A stretch of 64,000 nucleotides of DNA from Gliomastix tumulicola (taxonomy: Eukaryota > Ascomycota > Sordariomycetes > Hypocreales > Bionectriaceae): positions 1,736,001 to 1,800,000 of the forward strand of contig BCHX01000008.1 of NCBI GenBank assembly GCA_001599755.1, written 5' to 3'. Shown piece after piece: positions 34,244-45,676 of the stretch. Both the position numbers and the translations under genes were made by a program. Within the stretch, counting starts at the first letter, position 1. Each line of letters opens with the position of its first letter. The notes under the pieces were generated by a model. The model was not told the origin of the DNA. It worked only from the letters and a program-made list of their open reading frames with translations, and made no database searches.

Positions 34244-37200
34244 ATGTCAAATTCTAGAAACGACCCATTTTCACTGGGGAGGTCTGGATCCCAGTCGGGG
34301 TCCAACTCCCCCATTGACGCTTCTCTCAGCGGCTCAGGGAGGGCTGGTTTCGACGTGGCTGGCCGGCTTCAGTCGAATCCCCTTATGTCTAATAGTGGTC
34401 GGTCCGGGGCGGGTTCCCCGTCCCACGACATGGCGGGTGCAGGTCGTCTCTTTTCCAAGAGGTACGTGTGAAACTGCAGCCCACTTTGGAGTTATCAACG
34501 GAAGAAGAGAGATTGACTAACACCACTATTGTCTTTACAGAGCCCGTGAGATCCAGGCGCAGGAGGGTGTCCCTGGGCTTCCCCTGAACCCCTGGGGCGG
34601 CCCCCCTACAAGCGGCAACTCAACGCCACTACGAGAGAACATACCGGAATCCCCCACAGATGGATTTCCAGACTTCGGCACTCTGCCAACCCCGGAGAGT
34701 TTGACACAGCCTCGTCGAGCTCGCGCTGGCACGGTCCCTTCTCGATTCTCGCCCGGCGGAGGGCCGGGACACGTTGGTCCTCCTGGCTTAGCACCCAAGT
34801 CAGCGAGAAACACGCCTTCGCAATCCCCCTTCGGCAAGTCGCCATCGCCGAACTTGGATGGAGCTGATAATGGATCTGGCAGTTCTGCCTTGCTCTCGCG
34901 TCTTCGTGCTGGTTCGCTGCCTCAGCGTAGCCAGTACGCTCCTCTACCTGGCACGAGCTCTCCATTTGGACCCTCGATCTTCAGCTCGTGGAACCCAACG
35001 GGCACCGGCCGCGAGCGTGCAGGAACTCTTGCTAGCATTGCCAGCGTCCCTTCGAATGGTCCTAGCTCCCCTTCTGCTTCGCAGCAGGGCGGTAATGAGG
35101 ATAGCCATATGAGAACCCTCGACTATCTCGGTCTTGCTGAAACTCCCCAGCAGCCACGAGCTCAGCTTGCAACCCCGTACATGGCCAACATGGATTTCTC
35201 CCGTCAGTCTAGCCGGATCCGATCTTATTCGGTCAACAATAAGGATGTTCATGCGGATGAGTATCCGGATGACGAGTACGACATGGACGATTTTGCCACT
35301 GACCAATACACGGCTGCCATCATCCAGGATCAGCTGGCTGCTACCCACGCTGCCATTCGTGATCACAACCTTGCTGTTCAGGCATTTGCCGCGAACCAGG
35401 CTTCGACAAGACGACGCGCTAGGACTGCTGGTGTCCTTGATGCCCCTGGTTCTCACCTTATGAGCAGCTTCATGGGTAATGGCACTGTTCCATCGGTTTC
35501 GAACCCGCTTGCTTCTGCCAGTATTCGCCTGCAGGAGGAGCAGAAATTCGATGATCTTTCGCAGTCTGTCGCTGGCATGAATCTTGGTCGGTCCAACAGC
35601 CGGAATGCTGGTCTGCTTGGAGTTGATGAGCCGAGTCTTGAGGGCCCTACTAGTGCTCTCTGGCTGGGTAACATCCCTACCTCGACGACTACTTCTACCC
35701 TTCTTGAGATGTTCAAAACCCATGGCCCCATTCTGTCTGTCCGTGTTCTCACCCACAAGAACTGCGGCTTCGTCAACTTCGAGAGAGTCGAGAGTGCAAT
35801 CGCTGCGAAGGCGAGCATGAACGGCAAGGAGATCTTCCCCGGTGCTAGCCCTATCAGAATCAACTTTGCCAAACCCGTTTCGCCATCCAACACTCCTGGT
35901 CACGATGGTGCCTTCCCATCCCCGAGCCCTGATCCGTTTGCGAAAGGGGCTGGGGCTGAGGCGTCTCAGCCTTCGGCTGCTAATGCAGCTGATGAGGTTA
36001 CTGTGACCGTGAACAGCGGCGGTCCTCCCGGTGCTCCTGTCCTCAAGGACGTTGTTGAGGATATCCTTGAGATGCTCAAGCAGTTTGGTGCGACCGAGCA
36101 AGACAAAGCCTCTGTGGCCCTCAAGCTTGAATCTGCGGTCACGTACGAAAAACTAGTTGACGACATTCCGCCTGTGCGCGACCCCTCGCACACGCGGATC
36201 CACGACGCCCCTCGACTCCGAGAGATTAGGAAGCGGATCGATAACCAGTCTATGTCCACCGCTGAGATTGAGAATGTTGCCATGGACATGATTCCTGAGA
36301 TTGTCGAGCTGGCTTCTGACTATCTTGGCAACACTGTCGTCCAGAAACTATTTGAGTTTTGCTCCGACCCGGTCCGCGATGCCATGTTGGAGCCGATTGT
36401 GAGCCATTTAGCTGAGGTTGGTGTTCACAAGAATGGCACTTGGGCTGCTCAGAAGATCATCGACGTGTGCAAGACGCCCGCCCAGATGAATCTGATTGTC
36501 GAGCACCTTCGCCCGTACACGGTTCCTCTATTCTTGGATCAGTATGGAAACTACGTTTTGCAGTGCTGCCTGAAGTTTGGCCCCCCCTTCAACGACTACA
36601 TCTTTGAGACCATGCTGAGCTGCCTTGCTCAGCTTTCTCAGGGACGATTCGGCGCCCGCGCCATGCGGGCTTGCTTGGAGAGCCACCACGCTTCCAAGGA
36701 CCAGCAGCGCATGCTGGCCGCTCTGATTGCCATTCACAGTGTTCACCTCGCGACTAACCAGAACGGGGCGCTGCTGCTGACTTGGTATCTGGACACGTGC
36801 ACCTTCCCCCAGCGACGTACTGTGCTCGCGCCGCGTCTGATTCCCTACCTCGTGCATCTCTGCACCCACAAGGTGGCGAACCTCACTGTTCTGAAGGTCA
36901 TCAACCAGAAGAACGAGCCTGAAGCCAAGGACATGGTCCTGAAGGAGCTTTTCTTCTCCCCCAACGATCAAGTCCTCGAAGCGATTCTGAGTGATACTGT
37001 CAGCGGAACTTCGCTCATCTTCAAGGTTCTAACCAACCCGTTCATCGACGAGTCCGTTCGTGCTCAAGTTGTTGAGAATGTGAAGAACGTCTTGATCAAG
37101 ATCAAGGCTTCCAGCGCTGGAGGCTACAAGCGCATCATGGATGAGGTCGGCTTGTCGAACCGAAGTGGCGGTCCCAGCAGAGACTCGAGCACTCAGCCTG

Positions 37201-37795
37201 ATCATCGCCGCCCCAACTCTCGACAGGCCAACATGAACGGCCAGCAGGGCGGCAACAACCGTAACAACTTCTACAACCCAATCAACGCCGGTGCGAACCA
37301 GCCGGGTTTTGATATGGGTTACGGACAGGCTGATGCCGGCAACGCAGGCGCGTTCCCTCAGTTCAACCAAGGCATGATGTTCAACGCAGCTGCCAACGGG
37401 TCTATGCCTCCCGGCATGGGCCTGCAGCAGCAGATGCCCTACCAGCAGCAGAACATGATGGGTCGTGGAGGCCCGCAGATGGGCTACAACTTCCCCATGC
37501 AGGCAGGTTACGGCTCCTACGGTGCGGGTCCCAACATGGATCAGATGCGCGGCAACATGGTCAACAACGGCCCTGTTCAGCCTCAGGGAGGCAACATGGC
37601 GCAGATGCCTGGCCCTCAAGCCGGGTTCGCGCCGCCTCCGGGCTTTGGCATGGCGCCTTACGGCTACGGCCAGATGGGCGGTGCTTCGATGAACTATAAT
37701 CAGCAGGACCAGGGCAACAGCCGACGTGGCCGAGTAAGTTTTATCTGACAATCCCAGTGCTTCGAAGTTGGCTAACCACTTGTGAACAGCGCTAG
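34244..37795 (+). CDS. PUF (Pumilio) RNA-binding protein with RRM, Puf1/Jsn1-Puf2 type
   Basis: Exons 34244-34461, 34541-37733 and 37790-37795 give 1138 residues. Yeast Puf1/Puf2 bind mRNAs for membrane and mitochondria-linked proteins; the same RRM-plus-PUF layout is seen here. Domains: Ser/Pro/Gly-rich N-terminus to about residue 440; RRM at about 445-520 (ALWLGNIP, CGFVNFER as RNP1-like); then a PUF repeat array at about 640-900 with recognisable repeats such as DYLGNTVVQKLFEF, NGTWAAQKIIDVC and DQYGNYVLQCCL. The C-terminus is Asn/Gln/Gly/Met-rich and low in complexity, prion-like in composition. The last coding exon is just CGC TAG (Arg, stop) after a canonical GTAAGT...CAG intron; if retained, the tail would read RVSFI instead. 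A tiny uORF precedes the start. Confidence 0.93.
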
Positions 37796-39707
37796 TAATT
37801 CAACAGGGCACTGGCTTGCCTTTTGAGAAGCATGAACATTTGCGACGCCATGAACATTGGAACATCTCGATGGAACAACTTGACATTTCAGAGCGAACAA
37901 CAATCTTCGACTTTCGGATCGTTTAATGACCAACCTCTCACAACACAGGCAATGTAATCAAGTGGTTCTCTGCGCTGGAAACCCGAAGCACCTACATCAC
38001 GACAGCTCTAGGGATTCAGCACCCTGGCCGGCCAGGCGCTGGCCCTTGACCTCACGCAAAGGACGGGATGTCTACATGGGCGACCCGTCTCTGCGTTTTT
38101 TCCTCTTATTTCCTCAATCCCTTTTTCCTAGTGTCTATTTTCTCACGATTGGCCTGCGCTTGCAGGCCTTGGACGACTGAACGACAAGCACTTCTGGCAC
38201 CACGCGCACCACTTGCCATTCGAGTGGTTTTGGTCAAATTTTTCTGTTTTTTTCGGCTTCTCTTTTCACTCTCGTCGGTGCTCTTGTCACAGGAGCTCTT
38301 TTCGACCTCTTTTCTCTCTTCCCCTCGGGGCGGATGAGATGTAACGACGGAGAGTGTGCAAGCTCGTTGCTCGCCTTGACGGCCCTTGGCTGTATGCTTC
38401 TCGCATTGGCTGAGGACCTTTGGGCCCGAGGTGACGAAGATTTTTCTTTGGCAAAGATTTCCTCCCAAGAGGCGGGGGAATACAGGGGACGGGGCGCTCG
38501 TTTAGAGCTTTGGATGGGGAAAATGTACTTGTTCCTCTCTTCTCTTTTCTTCCTCTTTTTTCTCTTTCTTGTTTTTCTGTGTTCTTTAGACAGCAGGACG
38601 ACGGATGGTACGAAGGACGGAAGGAGAACAAAAAAGGAATAGGTGCTCTTCGTTGGTCTTGACGACCCCGAGGGGCGGGAATCTTGGGGGGTCTCTTCTT
38701 GAAAGGCGGAGGAGGCTGCCGTGCTTCTTCTGCATTTGGAAGGTTTCTTCTGGGTTCTCTCCTCAACTTGTCGGAATTGTATACTACTGCTACTGCTGCT
38801 ACGGGCGCGCTGGATTCTGTTTGGCTCTCTACTCGAGAAAAGGGGGCGATTCTCGCAGGAGGAGGAGGGAAAGCTTGGTCTCAGGGCTGTGGATTTTTTC
38901 CTGTCCGTCTTGAATGGGTAGATAGCTGAAATTGACTAGTTGCGTCATACGTCGTCGTTCTTTACTGTGATTCATTGTCTGGAGGTCCCTGAGCATTTAG
39001 GCATCCCATTCGTCAGTGTCGTTTACGAGGGCAGCTACAGCACACATGTGGTGGTGAGGCAAAACATCAAGGAGCATATAGATCTCAAGACAACTCTGAC
39101 AATTTCATTCATCCACCGCGCGCTGCTGCGACCGTTCTAATCCGGTCTGCTCCTCGCTATAAAAACCCTCCTCTCTCTCTCTTCGCGATAACTGTTACTC
39201 ATACAAATCGAAAGAAAGAAAGGAAGGAAGGAAAAGAGTCCCAAAGGTAGGGAGGGAGGGCTCTCTTGTTACCTGGAAAAAAAAAAGAGAAAGAAAAAAA
39301 AAAGAGAAAGAAAAAAAAAAGAGGACGCTTGCTGTTGTGGGGAATACCATCCGTCCCTTGCCTATGATTGTTCCCAATTTTCCCTTTGAGAACCCAGGCT
39401 TCGCAAAGACGATGAAAAGGAAGAGGGAAAAACAGAATGACGAGGTTGCGCATGAGAGAAAAGGAAAAAGACCCGAATATAGTTAGGAAGAAAAACAGGA
39501 AAGCAGGACAATCTAGGGGTCCGCTGGAAGGAGACATATAGAGGGAAAGGAGGCAGGAAACTAAGTCGCTTGGGAGAACGACGTGGTGGTATCAAAATAG
39601 AAAGGAGACGCGTCGGGGGGGGTTCTATAGCGGTATACCAGGGTGAAGAGATGTGTGTCCTTGCACAAGAGCGGTATGACGGCAGATTAAATCACCAGGA
39701 AGCCACA
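37796..39707. other. Long convergent intergenic region, PUF gene and RCO1
   Basis: 1.9 kb between two stop codons, unusually long for convergent genes. It includes T-rich tracts (38100-38330, 38530-38590), a TATAAAA sequence at 39158 followed by a CTCTCT tract, and the A10-based tandem repeat at 39277. Long 3' UTRs or a noncoding transcript are possible. No coding exon was recognised. Confidence 0.5.
39277..39323. repeat. Perfect 17-bp tandem repeat, 2.8 copies
   Basis: Unit A10 followed by GAGAAAG, copies at 39277-39293 and 39294-39310 and a partial third at 39311-39323. Identical copies point to recent slippage. Confidence 0.85.
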
Positions 39708-42700
39708 CTAGTCGTAGTCCATGGCGCCCTCGGCATGGTCAATGGTAGAGGGAGGCGTCGGCTCCGTGACGAGAGGATCCGTGTCCATGGCATCCGCGTC
39801 CTTGGAGCTGCCGCCCGTGGAATGATCGCGGTCGGTAGCCGGCTGCTCCTGGTCGCCGAGGATGCTCCGGATATTCGCGGACACGGCGTCCATCTGGGCG
39901 AGCAGCGCACGGAGACTCTGCCTGTCCGTCTCGGCGAGCCGCTTGCGGGCGATGCTGTCTGCGTTGCCCTTGGCGATGAGCGAGATGATGGACTGGTCTG
40001 CTGACGTCTGTGGAGCTTGGGTTAGCGGCTTTGTCCAGCAGGGTTGTCCGGCGAAACGGTTTCTCGGACTTACCAGCAACGCCGAAGTCAGCTGCTCGAC
40101 GCCGTCGGTGGGCGCCTGCTTGAGACCTGCCAGGATAAGAGCAGCCTGGAGCTCTTCCACGGAACGCCCAGCGGTAGGCTGGGTGGCGACAGGCGGCACC
40201 GACTTCTCCCGGTCTTCGACGGGGGGAGTCAGATACGGCTCCGTGCGAGAAGGCTTCTGCTGGGGAGTGCCGTAGCCGTGGCCCTGATTTCGCATCCTAC
40301 GACGAGTCAGTTAGCGATCAACTCAATACAAGGAAAATAGAGCGTACTCACTGCTCGATAAAGTCCAGAACAACACCTCTGGCAGGAATCTTGTACGTCC
40401 GACCAAAGGAAGCGTAGTCCCGCCAGCCTGAGTTGTCATCCTCAGTCTTGGTCGCGATATCCTCAGTCCAGTCGATCTCGATATGGCCGTTGTTCTTAAG
40501 ACCCCGGCTGAGGGCCGGACTGATAGTGTCCGCGCCCTTTATCTTGCGGAACCTGTGAGCTGGTGCCAGGGGAGGCGCGGTAAGAAGGACCTCTTCAGCG
40601 TGTGCAGGACAACGCCAGGTCTTGAGAACCGGTGGGATGGAGAGAGGAGGGTCAAGACAGTCGAGATGCCAGTAGAACGAGCAGATGCTGCAGGGAATGA
40701 TGGCACGATCGCTCGCAGCAGGCTTCTGGCAGTTGTGGCAGAGAACGGCCTCGCCTTCGTCTCGCTGCTTAAAGAAGTCAGGCGCTTCGTCGTAGCCGTT
40801 GTTTTTCTTCTTGGCAGCCGCCTTTGCTGCGTTGGCATCCTCGTAATCACCATCGGCGCCAGCCTTGACACCCTCGAACCGGTTCTGCACCTTCTTAGGG
40901 AGGCTGAAGGAGCGAGGAATGCTCTTCTCAAGGTGATTGAGCAGGCCAGCAAAAACGCCCCTGTGGATAGGAACTCGCGTCGGGAAGCGATTGACGACAC
41001 ACGCGTTGCAGTACCATTCATCAGGCAGATCCTCAGTCTGGTCCATGCCGACGCACTCGAAGTGGAATGAGCGAGGGCATCCGTCGCAGCAGACGACATC
41101 GCCGGCGTTTCCACAGGCTGAGCAGATCTCGTCGTTCTCGACCTGTGCGATGACGTGTGAGTCGGGCTGCTGAAGACGATGCGTCAATTTTGCAGAGACA
41201 CAACATACCTGGTCCTTGGCAGCGCCGTTAGTGGCTGCCGACTGAGCTTCACCCATTGAACGGGGGACTCCGGCGGCTGTTCCACCTTTTTTCTTAACAG
41301 GCCTGCAGGGGGGGTGGGTGAAAATTGCATCGGTCAGTCCATCAAATGCGCTGCAACGAGGGTCAAAAGAGATAGATGGAGGAGGAGTACTCACGATAGC
41401 TTCACGCGGAGGCCCGGCTTCTGCTTCTTGGCCGGGCGCAGATTGGTCGGAGTCACCGCTCGCGATCCTGTCGCAGAGCTGCCGTCGCCGCCCTGGAATG
41501 AGAAGACACTTGGAGAGGCAGTGCCGTCGGGCTCGTCCTGCGTGCCTGATCGCTTGTGCGCAGAGCGCGTTGAGCGTGTGCTGACAGGAGGCACAGCCGC
41601 TGCGGACTGACGCGTCGCTCTCCTCGTCGACGTAGAGACAGGCCCGGACGTCGTCCGCATCGGCGTCACGTCGCGCTCCCTGGACAGGGCCGGCGGCAGC
41701 GATGCATCGCGGATAGAGCTCTCAACAACGGTGTAGCCGTTGGTCGTCTTCTTTGCCTCAGACCGCCGCGTCGCCGTCTCCTGGGCCTCCTCCAAATTCG
41801 GCGTCGCCGCGGCAGTAACGGCAGGACTCTTCTTGGACGACTTGGCAGGCACTGGCGGCAGGTCGAGCGACGTGATCAAACCAGGCATGCTCGCGACCGT
41901 CTCAACAACTGCATCTTTGGCAGACGCGGCGGCGACAGTCGAGGGCGACGGCGCCTTGGACGCGGCAGCTCGAGTCTGATGCTCCTTTTTATTGGCAGCG
42001 GCCCTGATCTTGCCCTGCTGACGGTGTCGCTGTCGCTCCTCAACAACAGTGGTGGTTGGCGACGGGGGTGGTGATGAGGATAGGGGACGAGAATCAAGAT
42101 TTTCGTTGGTGCCGATGGTAAAAAAAGACGTGGCTGGCGGCGCCGTGTTGCTGGAGACGCTCTTCTCATGGGCGTGATTGTGGTGTGACTGCGTGCGCAT
42201 AGTCGTATTATTCCCATGCGTGGGCATAGGGGAGGGAGAAGACGGCTGCAGCTCCCCGTCCAAGACACGCGCTCGCTCATCCAGGCTTTGGGCTGGCACT
42301 GGCTGGTCTCGATCCTGGATGAGACGCTGCTCATCCTTGCCCTTGTCCGAGGCCAATGATGGGCGGCGCGGGCTGCTGATTGGCCGAGAGTTGGGCGCGG
42401 AACCATTAGATTCTAGTGCCTGTGCGGCCAGTGGTGGCTGGGGCCTAGAAACGGGGTCCTTGGCTTTGGCTGCTGCTGCTGCTGCGGCGGCGGCGGCGGC
42501 GGCCTTCTTGACTCTGGCGCCTTTGCTTGCCGAAGGACTCGCGAGGTCTTCTCGTGTGCTTTGATTTCGGCGGTGATGCGTCATTTCAGGCGATGACAGG
42601 CTCATGACCGAGGACAGCGAGGACTCGCTAGTCGCCGACTGTCGCCTGCCACGTTTCCGTGATGACGGAGTCTTCACCCCTGCACCCGAGCCGGGTTCTG

Positions 42701-44087
42701 CACTCGCATCCGCACAAGTGTCTGCGCTCGTGTCCATGGCCGTCGACAGGCCAGAAACTTCTGCTGCTGACGATCCCGGCGCCGATAGCGCTGATGCCGC
42801 ACCAGTTGCGTCGTCGCGGGAAGCCCTGTCCTTGGCCCCCGAGTGCACGATTTTGATCTTCTTTGTGGGTCGCGTCTCACCCCGTCCCTGGTCGTGTTCC
42901 TCTGGAATCCTCGCCGCTGGTAGCTGGAGCAGGTCAGAGTACGGCGCAGCCAGAGCCTTCTGTTTCTTGGGCAGCGATCCCGAACGCGGCTGCTCGAAGT
43001 AGATGAAGCCCGTGTCGCCCTTCTTGCCGTGACGTTTAGCCTTCTCCATCAGCTCTGAGAATGTGCGCGTCGTCTCATCATCGGCAGTCTGAGTGAACAC
43101 TTGCTGCAGCATCCTAACGAACGAGGCATCGCCCGAGTTCTCATCCCACATCGTCCGAAGTGCGTAGGCCGTGGGGTAGCGGTAGTGATGCAGTGCCTCT
43201 TCGATAGCCAGCTCGATCACCTTCTCCGTGGGGTTCATCGCGCGAGGCGTCGGCGGAACTGAAGGGGTCGACATGATTGGTGACTGCTGTAGAGCCTCGG
43301 GTGAAGACAACTTGGGAGCCACTAGAGAACTGCGTCGCACGCTCGCCGGCGGCCTGCCCTTCTTGGGCGGCGCAGGCTTGCCTGAATGCCTTCTCCGTGA
43401 TGGGGGGCGCTTCGGATCATAATCCTCATCGTCCTCTTCAACCTGGCCCTTAATCGGGGTGACGGCCAGAGCGGTAGGAGATACTGCCATGGTGTTGGCC
43501 GCAGATAGAGATTTCCGCCGTGGGTGCCGTGAAACTTGCTGCGTGGGTGAAGTTGGTTGAGATGCGGGTGCCCGCTCTGTGTTTGCCTGAAGTGGTGCAG
43601 ATGTGTCGGATGGAGTCGATGCCGAGGAGTTCTCAGCCGTGGCTGTGGTTGGCAAATTCGGAGTTTCCGGGCCAGCAGCAGTTGAAGAAGTAGTGTCAGG
43701 TGCAGAAACACCCGCTGATGCACCCGCAGCCGCAGCCGCCGCCGCCGTCGCAGCAGCAGCAGCAGCGGCAGCACCTGATCCAGAGGGCCTGAGAATGATT
43801 TTCCTCACGCCGGTTCCCGTTCCCGTGCCTCCTTCATTCTTCTTGGCTTTGGGCAACGAGCCCAGCGGTGCCATGTTCTCCAAGACTCCAAACCGTCTCA
43901 AGCCTGCATCCTCGAAACTAGCCTTGCTCTGCACTGGAGGCTCGAGCCATCTCTTCATAAAGGCCCGTTCGCCGTCCTTGTTTGAGCCCCGATTCGCTCC
44001 CGATCCATTCTCTCCATTCCCGTTTCGTTGCTGATTTGCTGGGCTTGAGTAGCGCGACCGTGTAGCCCGTGTATTCGAGGAAATCAT
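39708..44087 (-). CDS. RCO1: PHD-finger protein RCO1-like (Rpd3S histone deacetylase complex)
   Basis: Minus-strand exons 44087-41395, 41302-41209, 41142-40352, 40296-40074 and 40007-39708 give 1366 residues. Rco1, with Eaf3, directs the Rpd3S deacetylase to methylated H3K36 in transcribed genes and suppresses cryptic initiation. Two zinc fingers are clear: PHD1 at about 934-977 (CSACGNAGDVVCCDGCPRSF) and an extended PHD2 at about 1062-1110 (LCHNCQ... CSICSFYWHLDCLDPP). The 900-residue N-terminus is disordered, with basic AT-hook-like patches (KKGRPP), Ser/Thr/Pro runs and three Ala runs coded by GCN repeats. The middle holds a conserved-looking block AIEEALHHYRYPTAYALRTMWDE split here as AIEEALHHYRYP and TAYALRTMWDE at about residues 285-310. 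All introns are GT-AG. An in-frame ATG at 44192 is less likely, since the ATG at 44087 has A at -3. Confidence 0.88.
42469..42503. repeat. GCN trinucleotide run coding poly-Ala in RCO1
   Basis: (GCT)n then (GCG)n on the plus strand, read on the minus strand as a pure Ala stretch in the disordered half of RCO1. A second such tract lies at 43724-43775. Confidence 0.8.
43724..43775. repeat. Second GCN-type run coding poly-Ala in RCO1
   Basis: Mixed GCA/GCC/GTC triplets on the plus strand; on the minus strand it codes a mostly Ala segment broken by one Thr and one Gly. Codons vary, so it is older than the tract at 42469. Confidence 0.75.
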
Positions 44088-45676
44088 CGTATCGATCAGT
44101 CTCCCTTTGATTTCCCAGAGTCGTTGCGCGCGCGGTCGCCGGCGTCGAGTTGCTCTCTCTCTCTCCCTATCTCTCCCCCCAGAGACACACACTCTCGCTC
44201 AGAAACTCTCCTCTCCGCTCCCTCGGCTCTTCTCTGCTGTGCGTAGAGGGCCACTCCCCCTTGGCAGCTGGCCGGCGCGGCTGCTGAAAGCGCACCACTT
44301 CGGAAAATCTCTAAAGGGGGGGGGGCGACACCGTGGAGGGTCAGCGACCAAACTGCAACTTTCTCCTTCCCGTTCCCCTTTCCCCCTTTCGCGGCACGCA
44401 GCGGCGCGTGCAGGCTGGTGCAAAATGGGGAAATACCTATATCCCGAGCTGGAGCATCAATCGCTGTAATCGAAATCGCGTCGATCGGGTGCGCTGGACG
44501 CGGTTCGCTGGAGTTCCGCGCTGAGGGATAGAGGGTGTGGTGTGCAGCCCGGTGGTGCGGTTCTGGGGAATTTCACAAGTTGAAGTTGGAAAACGCAGTG
44601 GAGGTCCAGGCCGGTTTTGGCTGCTGGACGGCAGCCGGCTTTCAGTGGACGGGGGGCTGGATTCAGAGGGTGCAGCCGCCTGTAAAGTTCCGGCTGCCCA
44701 GTGGCTTTCAGGGGATGGTCCTACCTAGGTACGTCCTGCGGCCTCGAAACTCGCTACCGTCTCTTTTTCACAGCCCCCCTATTGTTGTCTTGCTCTGTCT
44801 CTGCCACCCGGTCCTCGTTTCCCGCTCACCTTGCTTTCAGGGATTCCATCGCCGCCCAAGCGCTTCCAAATCTCTTTCGCCTCGAGTTGACTCACTCACT
44901 GTCATTACCAGCCCTCTTCTTGCCTCAGCACTTATCCCGCGCCACCTTGGCCCTGGTTCAGTCCCGTATCCGCGTCAACGACCTCCCAACCCCTGAGATC
45001 ATGTGCTTGCCTCCTTCGCTTCGCTTCGGGTCCTATCATGACGATCCATAGCAGTGACGCCTCTCTTACCACAGTGCACAGATCGGCCAGATCACCAGCC
45101 GTGCCCTTGACTACGTGAACGTGCTCCCTCCTTCGGTGATGACTCGTCGCAGGCCTCCTCCGCTTGGTCATCATGCAAGTGCTGGTACAACAACACATGC
45201 TCACCCACACATCACATGGTTCTGCATGCCCTTGCCTCTTCGTTTTGCACCATTCAGTTCTCAAAGGTGACATCTGTAGGAGCATATCTTTCTTTTATTG
45301 AACGCAGTAAATGATAGCGCCTAGCCCCTTTTTCTGCTTTGCTAGAGAGCCATACTTCACTAGACTGACACCAAAGTGAAGTAAAAAATGCCACAGCTTC
45401 CTCCGTGTGAGTTCCACAGGCTCCCTCTCACTACCCTCAGTAAACTCAGAGTTTTTATCGCCTGCCAGTTCACAGAAAACCTTTCTTGTCCAGCGAATCA
45501 CCGCTAACCCGTTCTCGGGGGTGGTTACAAGTCGTTTGTGCTCGATTGTGCAATGCCAGCGCCAGCGGACGAAACAGAAGACCAATGCCCTTGGCCATAG
45601 GTGGAGGGCGTCAGCGGAGAAAGAAAGGCTCGAGTGTCGCTCCGAGGGAGTTGACATCCCGCAGTTGAGTCTGAAT
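44088..45676. other. Intergenic, RCO1 promoter and CDB4 3' end
   Basis: 1.59 kb between tandem minus-strand genes. A CTCTCTCTC tract (44155-44178) and a G9 run (44322-44330) lie close to RCO1. No coding exon or RNA gene is seen. Confidence 0.5.

Noticed and set aside
34944..36101. 385-codon minus-strand frame inside the PUF gene
   Set aside because: It lies opposite a clear RRM-PUF coding exon; long antisense frames are expected from the codon bias of the real gene, and the translation matches nothing familiar.
44535..44996. 153-codon plus-strand frame between RCO1 and CDB4
   Set aside because: Composition changes along its length with no domain; likely random in CT-rich intergenic DNA.
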